This document shows, piece by piece, positions 34,951 to 44,270 of a stretch of 64,000 bases of DNA. The stretch comes from Streptomyces sp. NBC_01210 (GTDB taxonomy: Bacteria > Actinomycetota > Actinomycetes > Streptomycetales > Streptomycetaceae), in contig NZ_CP108549.1 in NCBI RefSeq assembly GCF_036010325.1, positions 6,882,001 through 6,946,000 on the forward strand, read 5' to 3'. A program made the position numbers and the translations under genes. How positions within the stretch are numbered: position 1 is the stretch's first letter; every line of letters begins with the position of its first letter. A model generated the notes under the pieces. It had not been told where the DNA came from. It did no database searches and saw only the letters and a program-made list of their open reading frames with translations.

Positions 34951-35692
34951 AGACCGCGCCCTCCGGGTCCGCGACGGTCGCGAGCGGGCCGCTGGAGCCG
35001 TCTCTCGGCGGCTGCAGCACATGCCCGCCGAGCTCCACCACCTGGCGTGCGGCCTCTTCGGTGTCCTCGACCTCGAAGTGCGTCATCCAGTGTGAGCCCC
35101 TGCGCGGAAGGGCCTGGCCCACACCGTGGACAGCGGCGACCGGGCGTCCCGCCAGGTGCAGCGTCAGACAGTCGAAGTCGGCCGAGACGACTGCCTCCAC
35201 TTCATAGCCGAAGACCGCCTCGTAGAACTTGCCGACGAACGAGGTCTCCGTGGTCACCAACTCGTTCCAGACGGGCGTGCCATGCGTGCCGTACACCGCG
35301 GTGCCGCCGTGGGCTGCCGTCTGCCAGATGCCGAAGACCGCGCCCGCGGGATCGGTCGCGATGGCCATCCGGCCCGCGGGGCCCGCGTCCAGCGGGCCGA
35401 CACCGACCGTGCCGCCGCAGCTTCTGATCGTCTCGGCGGTCACATCCGCGTCGTCGGTCGCCAGATACGGCGTCCAGGCGATCGGCAGCTGCCGACTGGT
35501 CGGGATCCGGCCGATGCCCGCGACCTCTTTGCCGTCGATCAGCGCGCGGACGTACGGGCCCAGCTGCTCGGGACCGGGGGAGAACTCCCAGCCGAACAGC
35601 GCTCCGTAGAAATCCTGCGTCGCCTCAAGGCCGTGCACCATCAGGCTCACCCAGCAGGGTGTGCCGGGCGTGTGCCGAGTCGCCTCGGTCAT
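34922..35692 (-). CDS. VOC family protein (two glyoxalase/bleomycin-resistance domains)
   Basis: 256 residues made of two vicinal-oxygen-chelate repeats: TPCWVSLMVHGLEATQDFYG, then ALFGWEF, in the first half, and VWNELVTTETSFVGKFYEAV, then FGYEVE, in the second. Each ends with a beta strand of the type DPAGAVFGIW or DPEGAVFTIV. It resembles actinobacterial glyoxalase-like hydroxylases and 27-kDa-antigen proteins; the substrate is unknown. The ATG at 35692 has GAGGAG upstream. Its 3' end overlaps tdk by 29 bases. Confidence 0.87.
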   Translation of the reverse strand: MTEATRHTPGTPCWVSLMVHGLEATQDFYGALFGWEFSPGPEQLGPYVRALIDGKEVAGIGRIPTSRQLPIAWTPYLATDDADVTAETIRSCGGTVGVGPLDAGPAGRMAIATDPAGAVFGIWQTAAHGGTAVYGTHGTPVWNELVTTETSFVGKFYEAVFGYEVEAVVSADFDCLTLHLAGRPVAAVHGVGQALPRRGSHWMTHFEVEDTEEAARQVVELGGHVLQPPRDGSSGPLATVADPEGAVFTIVRTASR

Positions 35693-35912
35693 CGTCACTC
35701 TCTCCTCGGACCATCGTGGTGGCCGTGCGGGGGGACCGGGTATGCCGTTGTGCGGCACTGTGCCCCGTGCAGATGCTTGCACCACAGAGCGTCCGGCGCG
35801 TCCCGGCCGCGCCGCATTTGGCGGGTTCCCGCTGGAGGATGCCCTTTTTGGCACGTCTCATCCGTTTCGGCGGCGTTACCGGTCGGCCAGTCACTGCGCG
35901 AGGATGGCTCAC

Positions 35913-36743
35913 ATGAACCCCATCATCTCCGCCACGGAACTGGCGAAGGAGCTGACCGGATCCCGCCGTCCGGTTCTTCTGGACGTCCGCTGGCAGCTCG
36001 GCGGCCCGCACGGGCGGCCCGCGTACGAGGCTGGACACATCCCCGGAGCGGTCTTCGTCGACCTGGATACGGAACTGGCCGGTCCGCCCGGTGCGGGAGG
36101 CCGTCACCCGCTGCCCGAGCCGGAGGCCTTCGGCGCGGTGATGCGTCGCGCCGGCGTATCACCCGGCTCGCCGGTGGTGGCGTACGACGGCGGCCAGGGC
36201 TGGGCGTCGGCCCGCGCCTGGTGGCTGCTGCGCTGGACGGGCCACGAGGATGTGCGGGTCCTGGACGGTGGCCTCGCCATGTGGACCGGGCCGCTGGAGA
36301 CCGGTGTTCCCGCTCCCGAGGAGGGCACGTTCGCCCCGAAGCCGGGCGCGCTCCCGCTGCTGGACGCGGACGCCGCCGCGGCGCAGGCCCGCTCCGGCCT
36401 GCTGCTCGACGCGCGCGCGGCGGAGCGCTATCGCGGCGATGTGGAGCCGATCGACCGCATCGGAGGCCATATCCCGGGCGCGGTCTCGGCCCCGACCACG
36501 GAGAACGTGGACAAGCACGGCCGCTTCCTGCCGGCGGAGGCCCTGGCTGCCCGCTTCTTCGAACTGGGTGCGTCCGAGGAGGCCAAGCCCGTCGGCGTCT
36601 ACTGCGGCTCGGGCGTCTCCGGCGCACACGAGGCCCTGGCCCTGGAGATCGCGGGCTTCGAGCCGGCCCTGTACGCAGGCTCCTGGTCCGAGTGGTCCAC
36701 GGACCCGACCCGCCCGGTGGCAACGGGCCCGCAGCCGGGCTGA
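35913..36743 (+). CDS. sulfurtransferase with two rhodanese domains
   Basis: 276 residues. The first, structural rhodanese domain has VLLDVRWQLGG and AYEAGHIPGAVFVDLD; the second has LLDARAAERYRGD and GHIPGAVSAP. The active-site Cys231 lies in VYCGSGVSG, matching thiosulfate/3-mercaptopyruvate sulfurtransferases (CGSGVTA-type loops are common). AGGA sits eight bases before the ATG at 35913; an ATG at 35904 would add three residues. It is convergent with sepH, with a shared terminator between them. Confidence 0.92.
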   Translation: MNPIISATELAKELTGSRRPVLLDVRWQLGGPHGRPAYEAGHIPGAVFVDLDTELAGPPGAGGRHPLPEPEAFGAVMRRAGVSPGSPVVAYDGGQGWASARAWWLLRWTGHEDVRVLDGGLAMWTGPLETGVPAPEEGTFAPKPGALPLLDADAAAAQARSGLLLDARAAERYRGDVEPIDRIGGHIPGAVSAPTTENVDKHGRFLPAEALAARFFELGASEEAKPVGVYCGSGVSGAHEALALEIAGFEPALYAGSWSEWSTDPTRPVATGPQPG

Positions 36744-36848
36744 CGGGCCCGGCGGGGGCGTGAGGCCGACCCGGGCGACGCAGGGGCACTCCCGTACCCC
36801 TGCTTCGAGGGCGGGCGGGTCGGCGAGATCCCTGAGTACGCGTCAAAA

Positions 36849-36879
36849 AGGGTCCGGCACAGAGACCGTGCCGGACCCT
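36849..36879. terminator. bidirectional terminator, sulfurtransferase gene and sepH
   Basis: A perfect 12-base stem (AGGGTCCGGCAC with GTGCCGGACCCT) and a 7-base loop, 21 bases from the sepH stop. A run of A on its left side gives the T-tract for minus-strand transcripts. Confidence 0.85.
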
Positions 36880-36900
36880 CTGGGCAATGGGCCGTGCCCG

Positions 36901-37956
36901 CTAGTCCTGCTTTTTGCGGCGGGTGCCGAAGACGATCTCGTCCCAGCTCGGTACCGCCGCCCGCCGGCCCGGGCGGACGCCGTCCGCCTCCGCCTGGCGG
37001 TCCGTCGTGCCCGTCAGGCGGTCGCGGTGACCGGCCACCGAACGCGGCATCAGCACATCGGCGTACGCCGACCCCGCACCGGCCGAGGCCGCAGGGGCCA
37101 CCGGCTCCTCCGCCTCCGGCTCCTGGACCGGCTCGGTGGCCGGCGGCTCCGGTGGTGCCGGGCGCTCGGGAACGACCATGTCGCCGCGGAAACTCGGCAC
37201 CGCCTCCAGCAGACTCGTCAGGGAGTCCCGCTCCCCGCCGCTCTCCTCCGGCTCGGCCGGAGCCGCCGACGCGGTCGGACGCTCCAACTGACGGTCGAGG
37301 GCCCGGTCCAGCGGCCGGTCCCGCGGCAGCCGTGCGATCCGCGGTACGAATGGAAAGCTCGGCTCCTGCGTCGCTGCGATCGTGTCGTCGGTCTCACCGA
37401 TCAGCGCACGCGCCTCGTCGTCGACGGCCTGGACGAGCCGCCGCGGCGGGTCGTACGTCCAGCTCGCCGAGTGCGGCTCGCCCGCCACCCGGTAGACCAA
37501 CAACACCTCCCAGGTGCCGTCGTCGCGGCGCCAGGAGTCCCACAGCACGGTGTCCTTCTCGGCGCCGCGCAGCGTCAGCCGCTCCTGCACCGCCTCGCCG
37601 AGTTGTGGTCCGGTGTTCTCGCCGGGACGGCGTACGGGCGTCTTGCGGGCCCGCTCCGCCATGAAAGCGCGCTCCGCGAGCACGGGCCCCTCGAAGCGGC
37701 GCACCCGGTCGACCGGAATTCCGGCGAGCTGGGCGACCTCCTCCGCGGAGGCTCCGGCACGTATACGGGCCTGGATGTCTCGGGGCCGGAGATGGCTCTC
37801 CACCTCGATCTCGATCTGGCCGAGGCGGGCGCGGTCATTGCGTACGGCAGCGCGCAGCCGCTCATCAATCGGAAGCGTGTATTCCGTGCTGTCCGCAGCC
37901 TTGAGCACCAGTCGTGTGCCGTCGTTGGAGACGGCCACGACACGCAGTTCGGGCAT
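36901..37956 (-). CDS. sepH: SepH, cell-division protein (DUF3071)
   Basis: 351 residues. The conserved N-terminal DUF3071 domain (MPELRVVAVSNDGTRLVLKA) contains a helix-turn-helix (GASAEEVAQLAGIPVDRVRR). A long Pro/Glu/Ala-rich disordered middle follows, and the C-terminus has the conserved block VPSWDEIVFGTRRKKQD. SepH binds FtsZ and promotes its assembly for septation in S. venezuelae (established). The start is the ATG at 37956 with GGGAGGT upstream. It shares a 488-base upstream region with a divergent membrane-protein gene. Confidence 0.92.
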   Translation of the reverse strand: MPELRVVAVSNDGTRLVLKAADSTEYTLPIDERLRAAVRNDRARLGQIEIEVESHLRPRDIQARIRAGASAEEVAQLAGIPVDRVRRFEGPVLAERAFMAERARKTPVRRPGENTGPQLGEAVQERLTLRGAEKDTVLWDSWRRDDGTWEVLLVYRVAGEPHSASWTYDPPRRLVQAVDDEARALIGETDDTIAATQEPSFPFVPRIARLPRDRPLDRALDRQLERPTASAAPAEPEESGGERDSLTSLLEAVPSFRGDMVVPERPAPPEPPATEPVQEPEAEEPVAPAASAGAGSAYADVLMPRSVAGHRDRLTGTTDRQAEADGVRPGRRAAVPSWDEIVFGTRRKKQD

Positions 37957-38444
37957 GGGGACCTCCCGGGTGGTGCCTGCCGACGTCACGTGCGTCGCTG
38001 CTTCCGCTAGTCGAGTGTGGCCTGCCCGGGTGCAGCCTGCCACAACCTTGCCGAGTTGCCCGGCGTGTCGGGCACAGGCCCTGGATCGCCGGTATGGCAC
38101 GGTTACCTGTTTGCGACTCTGAGTGACTGATTCGTCACTCTTCGCATCGGGTACCCGTGCGGTGCCGCGGCGCCGCCGGATCGAGCGCCGCTTTCGGCCC
38201 CCTACCTGGGGTCCCACCGCCCGAGAGGGAGGCCGGGCCCAGGGCTCGCCACAGTACTCCATTCGGGCCACGGGGGTGGACCGCCGCGCCGCCGAACTTC
38301 TCCAGGAGTACGGGAGTTGGGCCTCCTGGGCATGCGTGACCAGGTGTTCTGCTTCACAGAATCTGCCCAAAGGGAACTATTCGCTTCGCTCAAATGTCCC
38401 TACTGGGTGCATGGCGGGACAGATGGGCAATCAGGGACTGAAAG
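37957..38444. other. intergenic region between sepH and a membrane-protein gene
   Basis: 488 bases without a credible gene. It should hold divergent promoters. A 7-base inverted repeat GAGTGAC-TGATTC-GTCACTC lies at 38121-38140. The segment 38140-38330 is GC-rich with an open minus frame that merely extends sepH upstream and lacks a start signal. Confidence 0.55.
38121..38140. promoter_or_regulatory. inverted repeat upstream of sepH
   Basis: GAGTGAC-TGATTC-GTCACTC, perfect 7-base arms with a 6-base spacer, about 165 bases upstream of sepH. A dimeric-repressor site is possible; no regulator is identified. Confidence 0.3.
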
Positions 38445-39371
38445 ATGGATCAGAAGCAGGACGGAGCGATAAAGCAGAAGGAACCGAGCGAAGAGAATAA
38501 AGAGCACAAAAAGACCGAAGAGCAGGAACAGCGGCTGGATCTGAGCCTTCCGCAGGTCGCGGGCAGCGCGATCGCGGCGGCGGTGCTCGCCTCCAGACTC
38601 GGTGTGTACGGCACGATCATCGGCGCCGGAGTCGTCAGCGTCGTGGCCACCTGCGGCGGCCCGGTCTTTCAGCACTTCTTCCGCCGTACCGGCGAGCAGT
38701 TACGCGAGGTCGCGGTCCAGGCGAGGCCGAATGGCCGTCAGGTCCCCGTGCCGCGCGGCGCTGCCACGCCGCCACGGCTCGAGGATGTGCGGACCCGGCT
38801 GATGAAACACGTACCGCGGCGGGGTGACGCCGAGGCGACCCGAATGGTCCGGCATGTGACACCCAAGGGGACGCACGGCGAAGCGGAGTTCAGCCGCGCC
38901 ACCACCCACGGCACGCGCGCCCGCGGCCGGCGGCGCTCCGTCATCGCCGCCGCCGTCTTCGGCGTCGCCATGATCGGTATCACCGGGTACGAACTCGCCT
39001 CGGGCTCCGACCTCAGCGGCGGCAAGGGTGCGACCCTGACGTCGGTCGTCCACGGCGGCGGCGAGAAGTCCGCACCGCCCAGCACCCCGTCGTGGACGCC
39101 GAGTCACAGCGAGGACCGGAACCAGGAATCCGGCCAGGGCCAGGGGCAGAGCCAGGACAGGAGTCAGACGCCCAACACCGGTACCGGCAGCGGCCGGTCC
39201 GGGGCACCCGGCTCCGGGCTGGGCGACAGCGGTACATCCGCAGACCCCACGCCCGACTCCTCGAAGTCCGGCGGCGACGCCCCGACGCCGATGCCCACTC
39301 CGACCCCGACCCCGACGCCGTCCGGCTCCACCGGCACGAGCCCAACCCCTCAGCCCGGCACCGGAGCCTGA
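38445..39371 (+). CDS. hypothetical membrane protein with a Pro/Thr/Gly-rich tail
   Basis: 308 residues. A charged Gln/Lys/Glu N-terminus (residues 1-30) precedes a hydrophobic region (about 34-66), a basic loop, a second membrane segment (SVIAAAVFGVAMIGITGYEL, near 165-185), and then about 120 residues rich in Ser, Thr, Pro, Gly and Gln ending in TP repeats. The low-complexity tail looks like a cell-wall-spanning extracellular segment. I do not recognise the family. The start codon has only a weak ribosome binding site. A 9-base tandem repeat follows the stop. Confidence 0.75.
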   Translation: MDQKQDGAIKQKEPSEENKEHKKTEEQEQRLDLSLPQVAGSAIAAAVLASRLGVYGTIIGAGVVSVVATCGGPVFQHFFRRTGEQLREVAVQARPNGRQVPVPRGAATPPRLEDVRTRLMKHVPRRGDAEATRMVRHVTPKGTHGEAEFSRATTHGTRARGRRRSVIAAAVFGVAMIGITGYELASGSDLSGGKGATLTSVVHGGGEKSAPPSTPSWTPSHSEDRNQESGQGQGQSQDRSQTPNTGTGSGRSGAPGSGLGDSGTSADPTPDSSKSGGDAPTPMPTPTPTPTPSGSTGTSPTPQPGTGA

Positions 39372-39377
39372 GCCGGT

Positions 39378-39413
39378 ACGACGACCACGACGACCACGAC
39401 GACCACGACGACC
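39378..39413. repeat. four tandem copies of a 9-base unit
   Basis: Four exact copies of ACGACGACC, directly after the stop codon of the membrane-protein gene and 16 bases before the 3' end of the convergent oxidoreductase gene. It is a simple-sequence repeat likely to vary in copy number between strains. Confidence 0.9.
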
Positions 39414-39429
39414 GGACAGTGAACGGCCG

Positions 39430-40749
39430 TCAGTCGCCCAGCACCCGGCGGAGATAGTCGTTGCCGAACAGCCGCTCCGGATCCAGCCGGTCCCGCAGTG
39501 CCGTGAATTCACCGAACCGCGGATACACCTCGGCGAAGTACTCCGCGTCCCGCGTATGCACCTTGCCCCAGTGCGGCCGACCGCCGTGCGCGGTCATGAT
39601 CCGCTCCACCGCCGTGAAGTACGACTGGTACGGCGTGCCCCGGTAGAGGTGCACGGCGATGTACGCGCTCTCCCGGCCCGACGCCGTGGAGAGTGCGATG
39701 TCGTCCGCCGGGGCCGTACGCACCTCCACCGGGAAGCTCACACGCAGCGGCGAGCGCTCGATCATCGCCTTGACCTCGCGCAGCGCCCCGACCGCGGCCT
39801 CGCGCGGCAGCGCGTACTCCATCTCCACGAACCGCACCCGGCGCGGAGAGGTGAAAACCTTGTAGGGGATGTCCGTGTAGGTCCGGGCGGAGAGGGCGCG
39901 GCTGGAGATCTTGGCGATCGCCGGAATCGTGGCGGGCGCGGCCCGGCCGAGCGAACAGGCCAGCTGGAACAGGCCGTTGGAGAGCAACTCGTCCTCGATC
40001 CAGCCGCTGATCTGTCCGGGCGGAGCGGCGGGACCCGCGCTGCGGTTGTTGCGCTTGGTGTTGCAGTTGCCGGTGTGCGGGAACCAGTAGAACTCGAAGT
40101 GCTCGTTCTCCGCGAAGAGCGCGTCGAATTCGGCCGTGACCTTGTCGAAGGCCATCGGTTCCTCACGAGCCGTCAGCAGGAAGACCGGCTCCACGGAGAA
40201 GGTGATCGCGGCGACGACGCCCAGTGCGCCGAGCCCGATCCGGGCCGCCGCGAAGACCTCCGGATTCTCCTTCTCGGAGCAGGTCAGCAGCGAGCCGTCC
40301 GCCGTGACCAGCTCAAGTGCCTTGATCTGCGCGGCGATCGAGGCCGATTCGCGGCCTGTGCCGTGTGTGCCGGTCGAGGTCGCGCCCGCGACCGTCTGAT
40401 CCATGATGTCGCCCATGTTCGTGAGCGACAGGCCCTCGCGGGCGAGGGCCGCGTTCAGCCGCTTGAGCGGGGTGCCCGCCTCGACGGTCACGGTCATCGC
40501 CGTACGGTCGATCTCCCGGATTCCGGTCAGCAGATCGGGCCGTATCAGCACTCCGTCGGTGGCGGCGGCAGCGGTGAAGGAGTGGCCCGTGCCGACGGCC
40601 TTCACCTTCAGGCCGTCCTCGGCCGCCTTGCGTACGGCGTCGGCGAGTTCCTGGGCGGAGGCGGGCGAGACCTCCCGTACCGGCCGGGCGGTGACATTCC
40701 CCGCCCAGTTACGCCATGTGCTGCGCCCCGTCTTCATAGTCCCGCTCAC
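39430..40749 (-). CDS. FAD-dependent oxidoreductase, D-arabinono-1,4-lactone oxidase type
   Basis: 439 residues. The FAD-binding (PCMH) motif is VGTGHSFTAAAATDGVLI; the C-terminal ALO domain has KVHTRDAEYFAEVYPRF and LDPERLFGNDYLRRVLG. The family covers aldonolactone and alditol oxidases. The start is a GTG at 40749 with GGAGGGG seven bases upstream, inside the end of the MFS gene (41-base overlap); an ATG at 40737 would give four residues fewer. The overlap implies one operon with the transporter, which may carry a sugar-acid-related compound. Confidence 0.87.
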   Translation of the reverse strand: MSGTMKTGRSTWRNWAGNVTARPVREVSPASAQELADAVRKAAEDGLKVKAVGTGHSFTAAAATDGVLIRPDLLTGIREIDRTAMTVTVEAGTPLKRLNAALAREGLSLTNMGDIMDQTVAGATSTGTHGTGRESASIAAQIKALELVTADGSLLTCSEKENPEVFAAARIGLGALGVVAAITFSVEPVFLLTAREEPMAFDKVTAEFDALFAENEHFEFYWFPHTGNCNTKRNNRSAGPAAPPGQISGWIEDELLSNGLFQLACSLGRAAPATIPAIAKISSRALSARTYTDIPYKVFTSPRRVRFVEMEYALPREAAVGALREVKAMIERSPLRVSFPVEVRTAPADDIALSTASGRESAYIAVHLYRGTPYQSYFTAVERIMTAHGGRPHWGKVHTRDAEYFAEVYPRFGEFTALRDRLDPERLFGNDYLRRVLGD

Positions 40750-41950
40750 GCTGCCCCTCCCGCGTCGGCACCGGCTTGGCCAGCCGGCGGTACCCCAGGA
40801 ACGCCACCACGGCCGCGATCGCTCCCGACACGGCGGGCACCACATACCCCGCGTCCGCCCCGGACGCGTCGACCACCCAGCCTGCGGCCGACGAGCCGAG
40901 CGCCACACCGACCGCGAGCCCGGTACTGGTCCAGGTCATGCCCTCGGTCAGCTTGGTGCGCGGTACATGCGCTTCGACGAGAGCCATCGTGGTCACCATC
41001 GTGGGTGCGATGGACAGGCCCGCGACAAAGAGCGCCACGGCCAGGAAGGGAAGGTTCCCGGCCAGTTGGAGGGGGATCATACTCACGGCCATCGCACACA
41101 CTCCCACCAGCCACCTTCGGGAGGCCGGGCCCTTGAGGTGCAGCAGCCCGAAGACCGCGCCGGCGAGGCAGGAGCCGAGCGCGTACACCGCGAGGACCAG
41201 GCTCGCCGCGGCCTTGTGGCCCTGCTCGTCGGCGAAGGCGACCGTGACGACGTCGACCGCGCCGAAGATCGCGCCGGTGGCCACGAACGTGGCCACCAGG
41301 ACCTGCAGTCCGGGGGAGCGGAGGGCGGAGCCACCGGTGTGGTGCTCGCGCGGATGCGGCACAGGCTCGGTGGCGCGCTGAGCGGTCAGCCAGAAGACGC
41401 CGACGAGCAGGAACACGGCGGCGAGCAGCGGGCCCGCCTCCGGGAACCAGGCGGTGGAGAGCCCGATGGAGATGATCGGTCCGAAGATGAAACAGACCTC
41501 GTCGACGATCGACTCCCACGAGTACGCGGTGTGCAGCGCGCGCGGCGATCCCCGGTAGATCTCGGCCCAGCGGGCCCGGATCATCGAGCCCACGCTCGGC
41601 ACACAGCCGGCGGACGCGGCGAAGACGAACAGCGTCCAGTCAGGGGCCTCCTGCTGGGCGCAGATCAGCAGACCCGTGACCGCCGCCACCGAGACGAGCG
41701 TGGCCGGGCGCAGCACGCGCGCCTGACCGTGCCGGTCGACGAGCCGGGAGATCTGCGGACCGACCGCCGCGGCCGACATCGCAAGGGTCGCGGAGAGCGC
41801 GCCCGCAAGCCCGTAACGCCCCGTGAGCTGCGAAACCATCGTCACAATCCCGATGCCCATCATGGACAGCGGCATCCGCCCGAAGAAGCCCGCAGCGGAG
41901 AACCCCTTGCTGCCGGGGGCGGTGAAGATGGCGCGGTACGGACTGGGCAA
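40709..41950 (-). CDS. MFS transporter
   Basis: 413 residues with about 12 hydrophobic segments. A typical loop 2-3 motif is seen in SRLVDRHGQARVLRPATLVS. It starts with a TTG at 41950 (GGAG six bases upstream). The family is of uncharacterised actinobacterial exporters; the substrate is unknown. It overlaps the downstream flavoenzyme gene by 41 bases. It is divergent from the ferrochelatase gene with 108 bases between. Confidence 0.87.
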   Translation of the reverse strand: MPSPYRAIFTAPGSKGFSAAGFFGRMPLSMMGIGIVTMVSQLTGRYGLAGALSATLAMSAAAVGPQISRLVDRHGQARVLRPATLVSVAAVTGLLICAQQEAPDWTLFVFAASAGCVPSVGSMIRARWAEIYRGSPRALHTAYSWESIVDEVCFIFGPIISIGLSTAWFPEAGPLLAAVFLLVGVFWLTAQRATEPVPHPREHHTGGSALRSPGLQVLVATFVATGAIFGAVDVVTVAFADEQGHKAAASLVLAVYALGSCLAGAVFGLLHLKGPASRRWLVGVCAMAVSMIPLQLAGNLPFLAVALFVAGLSIAPTMVTTMALVEAHVPRTKLTEGMTWTSTGLAVGVALGSSAAGWVVDASGADAGYVVPAVSGAIAAVVAFLGYRRLAKPVPTREGQRERDYEDGAQHMA

Positions 41951-42058
41951 GCGGTGCTCCGGTAAGGCGTATCAGTGGAGTTCACAGATTACGTCCGAAC
42001 GGCAGCCCGGCGCACGGCGGTTTCCCCGCTGTCAGCGGCTGGTGGCAGGATCGGACCC

Positions 42059-43186
42059 ATGTCCGATCAGCGCGATCCAGCCCCTTACGATGCCCTGCTG
42101 CTGCTCTCCTTCGGCGGCCCCGAGGGCCCGGACGACGTCGTCCCGTTCCTGGAGAACGTGACGCGCGGCCGCGGCATCCCCAAGGAACGGCTCAAGGAGG
42201 TGGGTCAGCACTACTTCCTGTTCGGCGGGGTCAGCCCCATCAACGACCAGAACCGCGCCCTGCTGGACGCCCTGCGCAAGGACTTCGCCGAACACGGCCT
42301 TGACCTGCCGGTGCACTGGGGCAACCGGAACTGGTCGCCGTATCTGACCGACACCCTGCGCGAGATGGTCGCGGACGGCCACCGGCGCATCGCCGTCCTC
42401 ACCACCAGCGCGTATGCCTCGTACTCGGGCTGCCGGCAGTACCGCGAGAACCTCGCGGACGCGCTGGCCACGCTGGAGGCGGAGGGCCTTGAGCTGCCGC
42501 GCGTGGACAAACTGCGGCACTACTTCAACCACCCCGGTTTTGTACGGCCCATGGTGGAAGGCGTCCTGGAGTCCCTCGCGGACCTCCCCGAGGAGGTGCG
42601 GGCAGGCGCCCGGCTGGCCTTCACCACCCACTCCGTCCCGACGTCGGCCGCCGACGCATCGGGCCCGGTGGAGGGGCACGGCGAGGGCGGTGCGTACGTA
42701 CGGCAGCACGTGGACGTGGCCCGGCTGATCGCGGACGCCGTGCGCGAGGAGACGGGCGTCGAGCACCCCTGGGAGCTCGTCTACCAGTCGCGCAGCGGCG
42801 CCCCGCACATCCCCTGGCTGGAGCCGGACATCTGCGAGCACCTGGAGGGGCTGCACGCCGCGGGCGCACCTGCCGTGGTGATGGTGCCCATCGGCTTCGT
42901 CTCGGACCATATGGAGGTCCTGTACGACCTCGACACGGAGGCCACCGCCAAGGCCGCCGAGCTGGGGCTGCCCGTGCGGCGATCGTCGACGGTGGGCGCC
43001 GACCCGCGCTTCGCGGCGGCCGTACGGGACCTCGTCCTGGAGCGTGCGGCGACCGAACGGGGCGTGCGCGCCGAACGGTGCGCGCTGGGAAGCCTCGGCC
43101 CCTCCCACGACCTCTGTCCGGTCGGCTGCTGTCCGGCCCGGGCGCCGAAGCCCGCGGCCGCCGGTGCCGACAGCCCGTACGCGTAA
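42059..43186 (+). CDS. hemH: coproporphyrin ferrochelatase
   Basis: 375 residues. The conserved start [20 protein letters not shown] is followed by the family metal-insertion motifs ([22 protein letters not shown] with His, and [19 protein letters not shown] with His and Glu). Near the C-terminus four Cys residues (RCALGS, then LCPVGCC) can ligate the [2Fe-2S] cluster known in actinobacterial ferrochelatases. Actinobacteria use the coproporphyrin route to haem, hence the name CpfC. The ATG at 42059 has AGGA upstream. It is followed after nine bases by the inositol monophosphatase gene. Confidence 0.94.
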   Translation: MSDQRDPAPYDALLLLSFGGPEGPDDVVPFLENVTRGRGIPKERLKEVGQHYFLFGGVSPINDQNRALLDALRKDFAEHGLDLPVHWGNRNWSPYLTDTLREMVADGHRRIAVLTTSAYASYSGCRQYRENLADALATLEAEGLELPRVDKLRHYFNHPGFVRPMVEGVLESLADLPEEVRAGARLAFTTHSVPTSAADASGPVEGHGEGGAYVRQHVDVARLIADAVREETGVEHPWELVYQSRSGAPHIPWLEPDICEHLEGLHAAGAPAVVMVPIGFVSDHMEVLYDLDTEATAKAAELGLPVRRSSTVGADPRFAAAVRDLVLERAATERGVRAERCALGSLGPSHDLCPVGCCPARAPKPAAAGADSPYA

Positions 43187-43195
43187 GGAAGACCT

Positions 43196-43996
43196 GTGAC
43201 CGATCCTCTCCTGTCCGAACTCCTCGACCTCGCCCTGGAGGCCGCCCGCCGGGCCGGGGAGCTGCTGCGCGACGGCCGCCCCGCCGACCTGGGCGTCGCC
43301 GCGACCAAGTCCAGCCCCATCGACGTCGTCACCGAGATGGACATCGCGGCGGAGAAGCTGATCACCGGGTTCCTGAGCGAGCGCCGCCCGGACGACGGGT
43401 TCCTCGGCGAGGAAGGTGCCTCCACCACCGGCACCAGCGGCGTCCGCTGGGTCATCGATCCGCTCGACGGCACGGTCAACTATCTCTACGGGCTGCCGAC
43501 CTGGGCGGTCTCCATAGGTGCCGAGCGGGACGGCGAGACGGTCGTCGGGGTGGTCGAGGCGCCGATGCGCCGCGAGACCTACCGCGCGGTGCTCGGCGGC
43601 GGCGCGTACGCCAACGACAAGCCCCTCCGCTGCCGTCCGGCGCCCCCGCTGGACCAGGCCCTGGTCTCCACCGGCTTCAACTACGTCACGACCGTACGCA
43701 CCCACCAGGCGGAGGTCGCCCAGCGGCTCATCCCGCGGCTGCGTGACATCCGCCGCAGCGGCTCCGCGGCCGTCGACCTCTGCGATGTCGCCGCGGGCCG
43801 CCTGGACGGCTACTACGAGCGCGGCCTCAACCCCTGGGACCTGTCGGCGGGCGACCTGATCGCGCGCGAGGCGGGGGCGCTGACCGGTGGCCGCCCCGGC
43901 GACACGGCGAACGGCGATCTGGCGGTCGCGGCGAGCCCTGGCGTATTCGAGCCGCTGCAGGCCCTGCTGGAGGAGTTCGGCGCCTGGCACGACTAG
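43196..43996 (+). CDS. inositol monophosphatase family protein
   Basis: 266 residues. Metal-binding motifs: FLGEEGAS (Glu), WVIDPLDGTVNYLYGLP, and the C-terminal NPWDLSAGDLIAREAGA, all as in IMPase/SuhB proteins. Likely substrates are inositol-1-phosphate or related sugar phosphates (histidinol phosphate is possible). The GTG at 43196 has AAGGAAG upstream. It forms an operon with hemH. A 16-base terminator hairpin follows. Confidence 0.9.
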   Translation: MTDPLLSELLDLALEAARRAGELLRDGRPADLGVAATKSSPIDVVTEMDIAAEKLITGFLSERRPDDGFLGEEGASTTGTSGVRWVIDPLDGTVNYLYGLPTWAVSIGAERDGETVVGVVEAPMRRETYRAVLGGGAYANDKPLRCRPAPPLDQALVSTGFNYVTTVRTHQAEVAQRLIPRLRDIRRSGSAAVDLCDVAAGRLDGYYERGLNPWDLSAGDLIAREAGALTGGRPGDTANGDLAVAASPGVFEPLQALLEEFGAWHD

Positions 43997-44040
43997 ATCA
44001 GCCCGGCATCACGGCGGGATCAACCCCGCATCCGGCACAA

Positions 44041-44077
44041 GAGGGCCCCGACGCCGTCCAGCGGCGTCGGGGCCCTC
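44041..44077. terminator. terminator of the hemH operon
   Basis: A perfect 16-base stem (GAGGGCCCCGACGCCG with CGGCGTCGGGGCCCTC) and a 5-base loop TCCAG. It sits between convergent genes and can serve the small gene at 44103-44270 as well. Confidence 0.9.
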
Positions 44078-44102
44078 TCGTATCGGTTGGGTACGGTCCG
44101 CG

Positions 44103-44270
44103 CTAGGCGGCGCTGAGCTGCACGCCGTGCTCCGCCGCCAGGCGATGCAGGTCATCCAGCTCTGCCTGCTCGACATCCGCGAGGAAGTCGTCGCCCGTCT
44201 CTCGAGCCAGCGTGAGGTCGGTCTCGGCAGCCTTTATGCGCTGCAGCAATCCTGTGGTGAATGCGTCCAT
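44103..44270 (-). CDS. small helical hypothetical protein
   Basis: 55 residues from the ATG at 44270 with a GAGGGGG site upstream. The sequence (starting MDAFTTGLLQRIKAAETDL) is an amphipathic helix pair rich in Glu, Asp, Ala and Leu, suggesting a short coiled coil. It is divergent from cutR. The frame is open upstream to 44465, but the segment before 44270 has poor codon bias. Function unknown. Confidence 0.75.
   Translation of the reverse strand: MDAFTTGLLQRIKAAETDLTLARETGDDFLADVEQAELDDLHRLAAEHGVQLSAA

Noticed and set aside
39378..39413. A CRISPR array
   Set aside because: The repeat is a 9-base simple repeat without spacers, and no cas genes are nearby.
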